Counted from the stretch's first letter, positions 1 to 6,837 are shown. The stretch: 9,930 nt of DNA from Candidatus Omnitrophota bacterium (GCA_021735115.1 JAIPHQ010000017.1:1-9930), one strand, 5' to 3'. The notes: a model not told the origin generated them from the sequence alone. Made by a program: numbers and translations.

Positions 1-3
1 TTT

Positions 4-768
4 TTATCTACTACTGCAGTTTGATCTATTTTTTTCATTTTCTTCTCTTCTAATTATTACTTTACCTAATAAAGAAATAAAATCAAGCCTTAGAGGTATT
101 CTATCATCTAAAGAAAGCCAAAGATTAAACCTTCTGGCTCCCTTACCAACTAAAAAATAAGCTTCTCTTACTTTACCGGCAACTTTTACTTTTCTTTGGC
201 TATGAAATTTTATTTGTACTTTTTGATTGGGAAGATTAAAACTCATCCACTTACCTTGTTTTTCTTCTAAATTAATTCCTTTGGGAAAAAAATATAAAAG
301 ATCCAATATATTATGAATAGGAACATCTTGCTCGTAAACCTCTTCTTTGACAATCTGATCATTCTTTTCTCTAATTAAAGTAACTTTTCCTTCTTTTTGA
401 TTGTATTTTTCTCTGATTATTTCCTTGTCACCAAACATTTTTATATCTCTTTTAACCTTAACTGGTAGGTGGGTTTCACAATCCAGATAAATTTTTTCAG
501 AGCTAACTAAATCTAAAAATTTAAGAATATTAGTATCAGATTTCACTGATAAAACATAAACTTGCCTGTTGCCAACTACTTCTTTTCCTAAATAACTCCA
601 AACAACATAACCGGAAGGAATACCATTAAAAGAAATATTATATTTGATCTCTTTAAAATCTTTAAACCTTTGCCCTTGAGTCTGGTTTGCGTAAAGATTA
701 AAAGATAAACCCAATAAAAATATAAAAATAAAACTTAAACTAAAATAAAAATAAATATTTTTTTTCAT
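4..768 (-). CDS. Exported DUF3108 domain protein
   Basis: This 254-residue protein has an N-terminal secretion signal: Lys2-Lys3, a hydrophobic stretch at about 8-24, and a plausible cleavage site after Ala27 (sequence LYANQ). The rest (about 40-240) looks like the DUF3108 family: it opens with a short YNISFNGIPSG segment and continues as alternating beta-strand-like pattern, including SSEKIYLDCETHLPVK (about 89-104), as expected for a periplasmic or envelope beta-rich protein. The family has no established enzymatic activity, so I assign no function. The C-terminus is charged and complete, with TAA at 4-6. The ATG at 766-768 is the natural start because the signal peptide begins there, but no clear Shine-Dalgarno precedes it. 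It lies 73 bp beyond the ACT gene on the same strand, with a hairpin between them, so it may be transcribed separately. Family call fairly sure, role unknown. Confidence 0.82.
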   Translation of the reverse strand: MKKNIYFYFSLSFIFIFLLGLSFNLYANQTQGQRFKDFKEIKYNISFNGIPSGYVVWSYLGKEVVGNRQVYVLSVKSDTNILKFLDLVSSEKIYLDCETHLPVKVKRDIKMFGDKEIIREKYNQKEGKVTLIREKNDQIVKEEVYEQDVPIHNILDLLYFFPKGINLEEKQGKWMSFNLPNQKVQIKFHSQRKVKVAGKVREAYFLVGKGARRFNLWLSLDDRIPLRLDFISLLGKVIIRREENEKNRSNCSSR

Positions 769-787
769 TCTTAATCTTATAAATAAT

Positions 788-837
788 TTAGCTAGTTACA
801 GATAGAAATTTCTACCCATAACTAGCTAATTTTTTTT
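788..837. terminator. Hairpin with T-run between the ACT and DUF3108 genes
   Basis: Perfect 11-bp inverted repeat: TTAGCTAGTTA at 788-798 pairs with TAACTAGCTAA at 819-829. The 20-nt loop itself contains a 12-bp palindrome (TAGAAATTTCTA, 803-814). On the plus strand the stem is followed at once by eight T (830-837), the form of an intrinsic terminator. On the minus strand, where the flanking genes lie, it is preceded by eight A and followed by the weaker T-rich ATTATTTAT, so it may act in both directions. The stem is AT-rich (3 G/C pairs of 11), which lowers confidence in termination strength. Confidence 0.6.
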
Positions 838-841
838 ACAA

Positions 842-1234
842 TTAAGCTGCAATTGCCTCTATAGCTTTATCATTATTATCAGATGCAAAGACTAATGTAG
901 CTGACTGGCCTTGTCCGGGAGTAGTCCCGTAGACATGGGTCATGCTAATACCGGCTTGAGCTAATTTAACTGATAAAGAATCTAACTTTCCGATTTCATT
1001 TTCCATATCAACTACTACTACTTCTTTTTCTTCTGTCTCAAGTCCAGATAAAACCTCTTTTGCTTTTTTGTTATCTGAAGTTACTAGCCTTATAACTGCA
1101 CTATCTTGCTGAATCCAGCCAGATACAGCTCTTATGTTGATATCTTCTTGTTTTAACAAAGAAGTGATTTGCCCTAAAGCTCCCGCCTTATCTTCTAAAC
1201 TAACCACAATTTCAGTTGACTTTACTCCATTCAT
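842..1234 (-). CDS. Tandem ACT domain protein, putative amino-acid-sensing regulator
   Basis: This 130-residue protein consists of two ACT modules and nothing else. Module one spans about 7-66 and contains the typical opening (EDKAGALGQITSLLKQEDINI) in which a Gly-Ala-Leu turn precedes the first helix. Module two spans about 72-130 with ENEIGKLDSLSVKLAQAGI and the later GQSATLVFAS strand. ACT domains usually pair to bind amino acids or other small ligands at their interface. With no catalytic domain here, a stand-alone regulatory or sensor role is inferred, and the ligand cannot be read from the sequence. It is 18 bp downstream of the GH57 gene on the same strand and is probably co-transcribed from the 3223-3250 promoter, but it has a much better ribosome binding site than that gene, so it may be made in larger amounts. 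A hairpin follows the stop. Domain call sure, role uncertain. Confidence 0.85.
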   Translation of the reverse strand: MNGVKSTEIVVSLEDKAGALGQITSLLKQEDINIRAVSGWIQQDSAVIRLVTSDNKKAKEVLSGLETEEKEVVVVDMENEIGKLDSLSVKLAQAGISMTHVYGTTPGQGQSATLVFASDNNDKAIEAIAA

Positions 1235-1247
1235 CTCCTACCTCCTT
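1235..1247 (-). promoter_or_regulatory. Strong ribosome binding site of the ACT gene
   Basis: Read on the minus strand, AAGGAGG (1247-1241) lies 6 nt before the ATG at 1234, followed by a second GGAG directly against the start codon. This is the best Shine-Dalgarno in the window and fixes the ACT start. Most other genes here show weak or no such motif. Confidence 0.85.
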
Positions 1248-1252
1248 TTTAA

Positions 1253-3202
1253 TTATCCCCTTAAATTTTCTATCCCTATTTTCAAACTAATTAAATCTTT
1301 TTTCTTAGGCCAATAAAAAAGAACAGCTAACTGTTGAAAAAGAACTTCTTTACCTGACTCTGAAGAAGATAAGGTATAGATTGGGTTTGTATAAACTTTA
1401 GCTTGATCAAAATCAAACTTTAATTTAATTGAATAATTCCTATCTCCAACTATAAAAGAACTATTTTGGCCTAGGTCTTGTTTAATAAATAAATTATCAA
1501 GGCCAGATAGAGACAAGTTAAATTCTATACCGAAACCAAGATTATTTAAAGTATTATTTCCAAAGCTGTATTTAGCCTCTAGGCCCTCTTTATTTAGGCA
1601 AATATTTTTTATAAAGCTCAAATCCTTTTCCTCATAGATAAAATTAAAACTTAAATCATCCTTTTTTAGAAACTTATAAACTTTATTAGCTAAACTATAT
1701 ACCCCTGTTCCCTTGGCAAATTCTTGACCGGTTAAATCTTTTTTAATTAGATGATCAACTAAACAAACTTTTTTATAACTATCATAAATCAAGTACTTAG
1801 ATAAATTATCCTCCTTAATTTTATCATGATATGGCTCTTTTACCCTATTTACTGTATTTATTAAATTGGTGGGAATATTCTTTAAGCTTAATTCCTCTAG
1901 GCTGCCCCCAACTTTAGAAAAAATATAAATTTTATCTTCCTTTTTTGCAATTATCTCTTTATAACTATCAAAATCTATATCTTCATATACCAATTTATCC
2001 ATTCCGATTTCTTTATCGAGTAAGTCTTCTCCTTTAATCAAATAATCATAACAAGCCTTACGCAGATGAGGTAGGTAAAATCCTCCAAATATACCGTGCC
2101 AATAAGCACAATTAGTTTGAGCTTTCCATAGATTTAGAAAAGCTTCTCTATTTTTGCTATTATAATCTAGATTTGAATTTATCTTCTTTGCTAAATAAAG
2201 CATCCTTTTGTGCATAAAATTTAGGCGGGGATACTTTATAAAGAAGTTTTTAAAATTTTCTCCTTTGATAAAGTGCCGATAATTTTGATAACTTTTATTT
2301 TCTTTTAAAAGATCAATTAAACTTTGGCAATTTAACCGATCTTGATAATTTAGGGCCCATTTTTGCATCTTAGGATAAGTAGAAGCTTCAATATAGGTGA
2401 GGTCTTTTTTAGCAAACTTTTTAGCTGCCCCTTCTGAAGTTATCATCTTAATCTCAGGATTTTTTTCTAACAAACTAAAAAACTTCTCAAGCCAGCCCCT
2501 ATTGTAAATTAAATCATAACTTCCCGGCCAAAGCCCAAACTTTTCCCCGTCACAAAAAAAGTTAACTAAAACATCCTCTTTTCCTTTATAGCTCATTAAT
2601 ATATCGATTGCTTCTTCCGGCCTAACAAAGGGAATTTTATCAGCAAGCGGCTCATCAATAACAAATAGACCTAAAGGATAACCTTGGTCTTCAGTTAAAT
2701 AAAAACTTTTCGTTGCCTGGCTATTTTGTTTTTTTAGGTAAAAATTTGCCTGATCTAGATAAGTATAACTAAACCCGGCTCTATTTAAGGTTTTTGCCAA
2801 AGACGGCTCCCAAACTCTTTCTGGAACCCAACAGCCTTGAGGAGCAACCCCAAAAGTTTTCTTTAGATACTGGTTCATAAGCTTAATCTGACCTAGTCTA
2901 TCTTGTTGTGGTATTATGGGAAAAATTGGCTCAAAATAACCACCTCCGACTATCTCAACTTGGCCTTTTTTAGTTAATTCTTTAAGCTTTTCTATCCAAT
3001 CAGGAAAGTGAATTTCGGCAAAAGAATATAACGCTCCTGAATTATGGATAACTGCTTTTAAATTAGGGAATTTTTCTAAGATTGATAAAAAAGGAAGATA
3101 ACAGCTGGAGAAGGCTTTATCAAAAACTGAGAATAAATTACCTACCGGCTGATGATTATGTATCCCAAAGACAAAGTATATTTTAGAGTCTTTATTTTGC
3201 AT
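1253..3202 (-). CDS. GH57 family alpha-glucan enzyme (4-alpha-glucanotransferase / alpha-amylase type)
   Basis: The five GH57 regions are visible in order in this 649-residue protein: HNHQP (15-19), GGGYFEP (86-92), WVPERVWEP (125-133) with the predicted nucleophile Glu128, CDGEKFG (217-223) with the predicted acid/base Asp218 and nearby Glu220, and NCAYWHG (364-370). Length and layout match the Thermococcus litoralis 4-alpha-glucanotransferase type: a catalytic barrel, a helical DUF1925-like section (about 300-390), then a beta-sandwich of DUF1926 type (about 400-649). The expected role is cleavage and transfer of alpha-1,4-glucans in starch or glycogen metabolism. Transferase and hydrolase members cannot be told apart here. 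There is no signal peptide, so it is probably cytoplasmic. In region five, Cys365 sits where the T. litoralis enzyme has Asp354 by my alignment from memory. It leads an apparent two-gene operon with the ACT gene. The start lacks a Shine-Dalgarno but is supported by the promoter and by HNHQP beginning only 15 residues in. Confidence 0.92.
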   Translation of the reverse strand: MQNKDSKIYFVFGIHNHQPVGNLFSVFDKAFSSCYLPFLSILEKFPNLKAVIHNSGALYSFAEIHFPDWIEKLKELTKKGQVEIVGGGYFEPIFPIIPQQDRLGQIKLMNQYLKKTFGVAPQGCWVPERVWEPSLAKTLNRAGFSYTYLDQANFYLKKQNSQATKSFYLTEDQGYPLGLFVIDEPLADKIPFVRPEEAIDILMSYKGKEDVLVNFFCDGEKFGLWPGSYDLIYNRGWLEKFFSLLEKNPEIKMITSEGAAKKFAKKDLTYIEASTYPKMQKWALNYQDRLNCQSLIDLLKENKSYQNYRHFIKGENFKNFFIKYPRLNFMHKRMLYLAKKINSNLDYNSKNREAFLNLWKAQTNCAYWHGIFGGFYLPHLRKACYDYLIKGEDLLDKEIGMDKLVYEDIDFDSYKEIIAKKEDKIYIFSKVGGSLEELSLKNIPTNLINTVNRVKEPYHDKIKEDNLSKYLIYDSYKKVCLVDHLIKKDLTGQEFAKGTGVYSLANKVYKFLKKDDLSFNFIYEEKDLSFIKNICLNKEGLEAKYSFGNNTLNNLGFGIEFNLSLSGLDNLFIKQDLGQNSSFIVGDRNYSIKLKFDFDQAKVYTNPIYTLSSSESGKEVLFQQLAVLFYWPKKKDLISLKIGIENLRG

Positions 3203-3222
3203 AAAAGTTAAAGATTAAAGAA

Positions 3223-3250
3223 ATTTTAACACCTTGACCCTTTCTGTCAA
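3223..3250 (-). promoter_or_regulatory. Sigma70-type promoter of the GH57-ACT operon
   Basis: On the minus strand: perfect -35 TTGACA (3250-3245), 16-bp spacer, -10 TAAAAT (3228-3223, five of six to consensus). Transcription would start near 3216-3217, leaving a leader of only about 14 nt before the ATG at 3202, which fits the lack of a Shine-Dalgarno for that gene. Confidence 0.7.
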
Positions 3251-3263
3251 CAATTGGTTAGCC

Positions 3264-3291
3264 TTCACAATTGATATTTTTATGATAAGAT
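3264..3291 (+). promoter_or_regulatory. Possible promoter of the helicase gene
   Basis: On the plus strand, TTCACA (3264-3269), a 16-bp spacer and TAAGAT (3286-3291) give a moderate sigma70-like pair upstream of the ATG at 3312. An overlapping TATGAT at 3281-3286 is a better -10 but has no good -35. A promoter is expected here because the helicase diverges from the GH57 gene, but the exact boxes are uncertain. Confidence 0.4.
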
Positions 3292-3311
3292 GGTTCCTAA
3301 ATTAAAAGAAG

Positions 3312-5264
3312 ATGGAAAAATATAAATTAAAATCTTATAAAAGTAAAGCAAATACAGACTACCTAAAAGGCCTAAACCCTCAACAAAAAGAAGTAGTCAG
3401 CCAAGCAAATGGACCGGCTCTAGTTTTAGCCGGAGCCGGCAGCGGAAAGACCCGAGTATTAATCCATCGGCTTGCCTACCTGCTTAGTCAGGGGATAGAC
3501 CCAAAGAGCATACTGGTTGCTACCTTTACCAACCGAGCCGCAGCCGAGATGACCCATCGGGCTGAATGTCTTATAAACTCAAGCTTAAAAGGCCTTTGGT
3601 CAGGAACTTTCCACCATATCGGAAACCTTATCCTACGCAGAGAAGCCAAAAAATTAGGTTATTCTTCTAGTTTCTCAATTGTTGATTCAGAAGATGCTAA
3701 GGGTTTAATCGATGACTGCCTACAAGGCCTAGGCTATGATAAAAAAGAAAAAATGTTTCCTAAAAAAAGAGTCATCTATAATATTTATAGTCTATCCATA
3801 AATTCCCAAACTGATTCCGATGATATTATTGCCAGGTTTTTTCCGCAACTCCAAGAGTATGCCCCCCATATAAAAAAGATTATCTCTTACTATCAAGACA
3901 AAAAAAAGAGAGCTAATCTTATGGACTTCTCTGATTTATTAAACAAATGGCTTGGATTGCTCCAAGATAAGGATTTAGCAGAAAAATATTCAAAAATATT
4001 TAGATATATCTTAGTTGACGAATATCAAGATACTAATAAAATTCAATTTGAGATTTTAAGAAAGTTATCTTCTTATCATAATAATATTTTAGTTGTTGGA
4101 GATGATGCTCAATCTATTTATTCTTTCCGTGCAGCTCAAATTAGCAACCTCCTAGATTTTCCTAAAATTTTTAAAACTGATAAAATTTTTAAACTAGAAA
4201 TTAACTACCGCTCAACCCCCCAAATTCTTAATTTAGCAAATTCAATTATCAAAAATAATGTTCACCAATATCCCAAAAAGTTAAAAGCAGTAAGAGGAAA
4301 TGATGACAAGCCTTACTTAATCAGTGCAAAAGATGTTTATCAACAAGCTAAATTTGTCGGCCAACGCATTCTTGAATTAGACCGAGAAGGCATTCCCCTT
4401 TCTGAAATAGCAGTTCTTTTTCGTTCCCGCTTTCAAGCTCTTGAACTGGAGATGGAGATGACCAAACGCAATATCCCCTATATCGTAAGAGGTGGCTTGC
4501 GCTTTTTTGAACAAGCCCATATAAAAGATGTTATTTCATTTTTAAAAATCATAGTTAATCCTAATGACGAAGTGTCATTTAAACGAGCTCTTTCTCTTTA
4601 TCGAGGCATCGGCAAAAATTATGCTTATCGAATTTGGGAAAATTTGATAGTAAAAAATAACTCTCCGGAAAAAACTCTAGAAAAATTATCAAAAAGGCAA
4701 AAGGCAGGTTTTAAAGAATTTAATAAATTATATGAAAAATTAAAAAAATCTAAGCTTCCTGAGAATGCCCTCGAACATATCCTTGGTATGTATAAAGAAT
4801 ACTGCTATCTAAGTTTTGACAATGCAGCTGAAAGACTAATGGATTTAGATGAAATGGTTAAGATGTCCGGCAACTATTCTACTCTTAAAAAATTCCTTGG
4901 TGATATTGGCTCACATGAAGAGTTCAAGGGAGAAAAACGTTTTTTAGAGAAAAAAGACAAAGAAGTTATCACCCTTACTACTATCCATCAAGCCAAAGGC
5001 CTAGAGTGGGAAGCAGTTTTTATTATTGGTTTTTGTGAATATGATTTTCCTCATGCAAAAGCCCTTAGCAGCCAGGAAGCGCTAGAGGAAGAACGAAGAT
5101 TGTTTTATGTAGCCGTAACCCGAACTAAATCTCTTCTTTATATAACTTATCCTCAAACTAAATTTAGTCATAAAACCGGAATCATTATCACTAGGCCTTC
5201 AATGTTTGCCCGTGAATTACCTCAAGAAAATTATCAAGAAATAATTCTCGAAGAAGAAATATAA
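3312..5264 (+). CDS. UvrD/Rep/PcrA-type superfamily 1A DNA helicase
   Basis: ATP-driven 3'-5' DNA helicase of the UvrD/PcrA/Rep group, expected to act in DNA repair or to clear stalled replication forks. All core motifs are present in order: Q motif LNPQQ (21-25), Walker A GAGSGKT (41-47) with Lys46, motif Ia TFTNRAA (71-77, Arg75 where Lys is more usual), Walker B DEYQD (236-240), motif III GDDAQSIYSFRAA (263-275), motif IV NYRST (298-302), motif V TTIHQAKGLEW (556-566) and motif VI EERRLFYVAVTR (593-604) with the arginine finger. At 650 residues it is somewhat shorter than typical PcrA or UvrD (over 700) and ends soon after motif VI with an acidic tail, so it lacks the longer C-terminal extension of those proteins. 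Codon GC is visibly higher around 3400-3650 than in the rest of the gene. Orthology to uvrD, pcrA or rep is not decidable, so no symbol is given. The CinA gene follows after 14 bp. Confidence 0.93.
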   Translation: MEKYKLKSYKSKANTDYLKGLNPQQKEVVSQANGPALVLAGAGSGKTRVLIHRLAYLLSQGIDPKSILVATFTNRAAAEMTHRAECLINSSLKGLWSGTFHHIGNLILRREAKKLGYSSSFSIVDSEDAKGLIDDCLQGLGYDKKEKMFPKKRVIYNIYSLSINSQTDSDDIIARFFPQLQEYAPHIKKIISYYQDKKKRANLMDFSDLLNKWLGLLQDKDLAEKYSKIFRYILVDEYQDTNKIQFEILRKLSSYHNNILVVGDDAQSIYSFRAAQISNLLDFPKIFKTDKIFKLEINYRSTPQILNLANSIIKNNVHQYPKKLKAVRGNDDKPYLISAKDVYQQAKFVGQRILELDREGIPLSEIAVLFRSRFQALELEMEMTKRNIPYIVRGGLRFFEQAHIKDVISFLKIIVNPNDEVSFKRALSLYRGIGKNYAYRIWENLIVKNNSPEKTLEKLSKRQKAGFKEFNKLYEKLKKSKLPENALEHILGMYKEYCYLSFDNAAERLMDLDEMVKMSGNYSTLKKFLGDIGSHEEFKGEKRFLEKKDKEVITLTTIHQAKGLEWEAVFIIGFCEYDFPHAKALSSQEALEEERRLFYVAVTRTKSLLYITYPQTKFSHKTGIIITRPSMFARELPQENYQEIILEEEI

Positions 5265-5278
5265 AGTATAATATTTTT

Positions 5279-5749
5279 ATGGTTCAAACTAAAAAAATAT
5301 TTAAAATCTTAAAAAATAAAAATTTTACCTTAGCAGCAGCAGAATCAGAAACTGCCGGGTACCTATCTTATCTTTTAACTAAAACTCCCGGTAGTTCTAA
5401 CACCTTTAAAGGCTCTCTTGTAGTTTATTCTTTAGATAGCAAAAATAAGTTATTTAAACTCCCGGAAAAATTGCTTAAAAAAACTCAAGGAGTCTCTCCC
5501 GAAATAGCAGCTTATCTAGCCGAAAAAATAAGAAAAAAACTTAAAAGCAGTATTGGGATATCTATAGTCGGTTTTGCCGGCCCCACTGCAAAAAAAGGTA
5601 AAAAAGTCGGGACTACTTTTATTGCAATTTCAGATAAAGAAAAAATTTTTGTAACCAGTGCAATCATCAATGGCGCCAGAGACAAAGTACGCAAAAAAAC
5701 AGCCAAACTTGCAACCGAGATCCTCTATCAATATCTAAAAACTTTATAA
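5279..5749 (+). CDS. CinA C-terminal domain protein (nicotinamide-nucleotide amidohydrolase family)
   Basis: At 156 residues this corresponds to the C-terminal domain of CinA alone (PncC type), without the N-terminal molybdopterin-binding-like domain. Family members deamidate nicotinamide mononucleotide to nicotinate mononucleotide in pyridine-nucleotide recycling. Visible family features: the active-site segment ESETAG (22-27) with Ser23, PGSS (37-40), VVYSLDSK (48-55) with Tyr50 and Lys55, GVSPEIA (71-77), and GFAGP (98-102). In the family the first segment usually reads ESCTGG, so two or three positions around the catalytic Ser differ here, and the GFAGP loop lacks the usual following glycine-rich stretch. 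Catalysis is therefore plausible but not assured. It starts 14 bp after the helicase stop, with no Shine-Dalgarno, and is probably co-transcribed with it. The family call is sound, activity is uncertain. Confidence 0.83.
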   Translation: MVQTKKIFKILKNKNFTLAAAESETAGYLSYLLTKTPGSSNTFKGSLVVYSLDSKNKLFKLPEKLLKKTQGVSPEIAAYLAEKIRKKLKSSIGISIVGFAGPTAKKGKKVGTTFIAISDKEKIFVTSAIINGARDKVRKKTAKLATEILYQYLKTL

Positions 5750-5764
5750 CTACTGGTGCTGATA

Positions 5765-5813
5765 AACGTAGAACGTTGAACATCGAACGTAGAACATAAA
5801 ACGTAGAACAAAA
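5765..5813 (+). repeat. Array A: seven 7-bp tandem repeats, consensus AACGTAG
   Basis: Exactly seven contiguous heptamers start at 5765, 5772, 5779, 5786, 5793, 5800 and 5807. All begin with AAC. AACGTAG occurs at 5765, 5786 and 5800. The others are AACGTTG, AACATCG, AACATAA and AACAAAA. The array fills most of the 66-bp cinA-thpR gap and ends 2 bp before the thpR ATG, so it forms the thpR leader and occupies the place of a ribosome binding site. This is a degenerate short tandem repeat with no coding role that I can support. Confidence 0.9.
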
Positions 5814-5815
5814 CC

Positions 5816-6364
5816 ATGAGAACTTTTATCGCATTAGACCTCACCGATGAAATTAAAGTAAAAATAAAGGAAGTTACCGGCAAGTTAAAAAACCTGCCTA
5901 TTAAAGCTAAATGGGTAGATAGTAAAAATCTACATATCACCTTACAGTTTTTAGGAGATATCACACCAGAGCAACTAGATACAATAAAAAAAATTATTAG
6001 AGATATTAGCTGCCAATATAAAACGTTTAAGCTTCATCTTAAAGGTTTCGGTTTTTTTCCTAACCCAAAAAAACCTAGAGTCTTTTTTATCAATTTTTCC
6101 TCTGATAAAACATTAAAAACTTTAGTAAAAACTTTAAGAAAAAAATTAAACCAGATAGGATTTAAAGAAAATAAGGAATTTAGGTCTCATATAACCTTAG
6201 CCAGAATCAAAGACCCAAAAAATATTCAGCAGTTAGCTAAAAGAGTTGACCAACTAGAAGTTGAAGATAAATTTAAGATAAGTAAGATTTCCCTCTTTAA
6301 AAGCACCTTAACCCAAAAAGGGCCAATCTATCAAGAAATATTTAAAGCTAATCTCAAAAATTGA
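5816..6364 (+). CDS. thpR: RNA 2',3'-cyclic phosphodiesterase (2'-5' RNA ligase family)
   Basis: 2H phosphoesterase of the LigT/ThpR family, 182 residues, the usual size. The two catalytic HxTx motifs are intact: His40-Ile-Thr42-Leu and His125-Ile-Thr127-Leu. The N-terminus MRTFIALDL and the segment KWVDSKNLHITLQFLGD (32-48) are characteristic of the family. These enzymes open 2',3'-cyclic phosphates on RNA to 2'-phosphomonoesters and can reversibly ligate 2'-5' bonds in tRNA halves; the physiological substrate is generally unclear. The ATG sits 2 bp after a heptamer array and has no Shine-Dalgarno, but the conserved N-terminus fixes it. The 3' end overlaps pgpA on the opposite strand by 34 bp. 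cinA and thpR are commonly neighbours in bacteria, which supports both calls. Confidence 0.93.
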   Translation: MRTFIALDLTDEIKVKIKEVTGKLKNLPIKAKWVDSKNLHITLQFLGDITPEQLDTIKKIIRDISCQYKTFKLHLKGFGFFPNPKKPRVFFINFSSDKTLKTLVKTLRKKLNQIGFKENKEFRSHITLARIKDPKNIQQLAKRVDQLEVEDKFKISKISLFKSTLTQKGPIYQEIFKANLKN

Positions 6365-6837
6365 AGAATTAAATTAGCATAGATTCCCGCTACCAGGTCA
6401 TCTCCTACAATACCCAAAGAACCTTTCTTTTTTTCTAATCTATTAGCTGGAAAAACTTTTATAATATCAAAAAGACGAAATAAAAAAAATCCCACCAAAA
6501 TAAAAATAAAGGTTTTAGGTATAAATAAAAAAGTAACTGAAATTCCGGCTAATTCATCAATTACTATCTGTTTTGCGTCTTTTTGGCCAAATAGCTTTTC
6601 AGTTTTACCGGCAATAAGGAATGCTAAAATAATTATAAAAACAGTCAGCAAAGAAAATATTATCTGGTCTTTAACCAACCAGACAAACAACAATCCAAAT
6701 AAAGAACCGACTGTCCCCGGACAACCGGGAATAAAACCTACCCCAAACAACGAAGCCAATCCGATAATAATTTTGTCTTTCAGTTTACTTTTTTTAATAT
6801 CGACGTTGGACATAGGACGTTGGGCTTTGGACTTCAA
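6331..6837 (-). CDS. pgpA: Phosphatidylglycerophosphatase A
   Basis: Removes the phosphate from phosphatidylglycerophosphate to give phosphatidylglycerol, the step after PgsA, in the inner membrane. Family features (numbering from the TTG start): FIPGCPGTVGSL (35-46), DAKQIVIDELAG (87-98), FRLFDIIKVFPA (120-131) and GIVGDDLVAG (142-151), with hydrophobic membrane segments between. The reading frame opens at a TTG (6837-6835) whose bases overlap the pgsA stop as TTGA, suggesting translational coupling. No Shine-Dalgarno is seen. The first 20 or so residues (MKSKAQRPMSNV and onward) are outside the conserved domain and are partly encoded by a heptamer repeat array; an ATG at 6813-6811 would give 160 residues instead of 168. 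The 3' end overlaps thpR convergently. Function sure, start uncertain. Confidence 0.92.
   Translation of the reverse strand: MKSKAQRPMSNVDIKKSKLKDKIIIGLASLFGVGFIPGCPGTVGSLFGLLFVWLVKDQIIFSLLTVFIIILAFLIAGKTEKLFGQKDAKQIVIDELAGISVTFLFIPKTFIFILVGFFLFRLFDIIKVFPANRLEKKKGSLGIVGDDLVAGIYANLILQFLRLALNIS
6800..6834 (-). repeat. Array B: five 7-bp tandem repeats at the pgsA/pgpA junction
   Basis: On the plus strand, five contiguous heptamers start at 6800, 6807, 6814, 6821 and 6828: TCGACGT, TGGACAT, AGGACGT, TGGGCTT and TGGACTT, consensus TGGACGT (ACGTCCA on the minus strand). The array ends on the last base of the pgsA stop codon and otherwise lies in the 5' end of pgpA, where it encodes about residues 2-13 of the reading frame as drawn. 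Consensus differs from arrays A and C but the 7-bp period is the same. Confidence 0.75.

Noticed and set aside
1134..1316. Plus-strand reading frame of 60 codons
   Set aside because: It runs antisense across the ACT gene start and the GH57 end, both strongly supported, and its translation resembles no family.
5267..5272. TATAAT just upstream of the CinA gene
   Set aside because: A perfect -10 box, but the best -35 at 16 bp spacing (TTCTCG) is poor and the gene is only 14 bp from the helicase stop; co-transcription is simpler.
5512..5706. Minus-strand reading frame inside the CinA gene
   Set aside because: It is a hydrophobic shadow of a recognisable gene on the other strand, with no start signal.
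5765..5813. CRISPR array
   Set aside because: The units are 7 bp, contiguous and degenerate with no spacers, and no cas genes are present.
5728..5964. Minus-strand reading frame of 78 codons
   Set aside because: It is antisense to the thpR start and crosses heptamer array A; its translation shows the 7-bp repeat rather than a protein fold.
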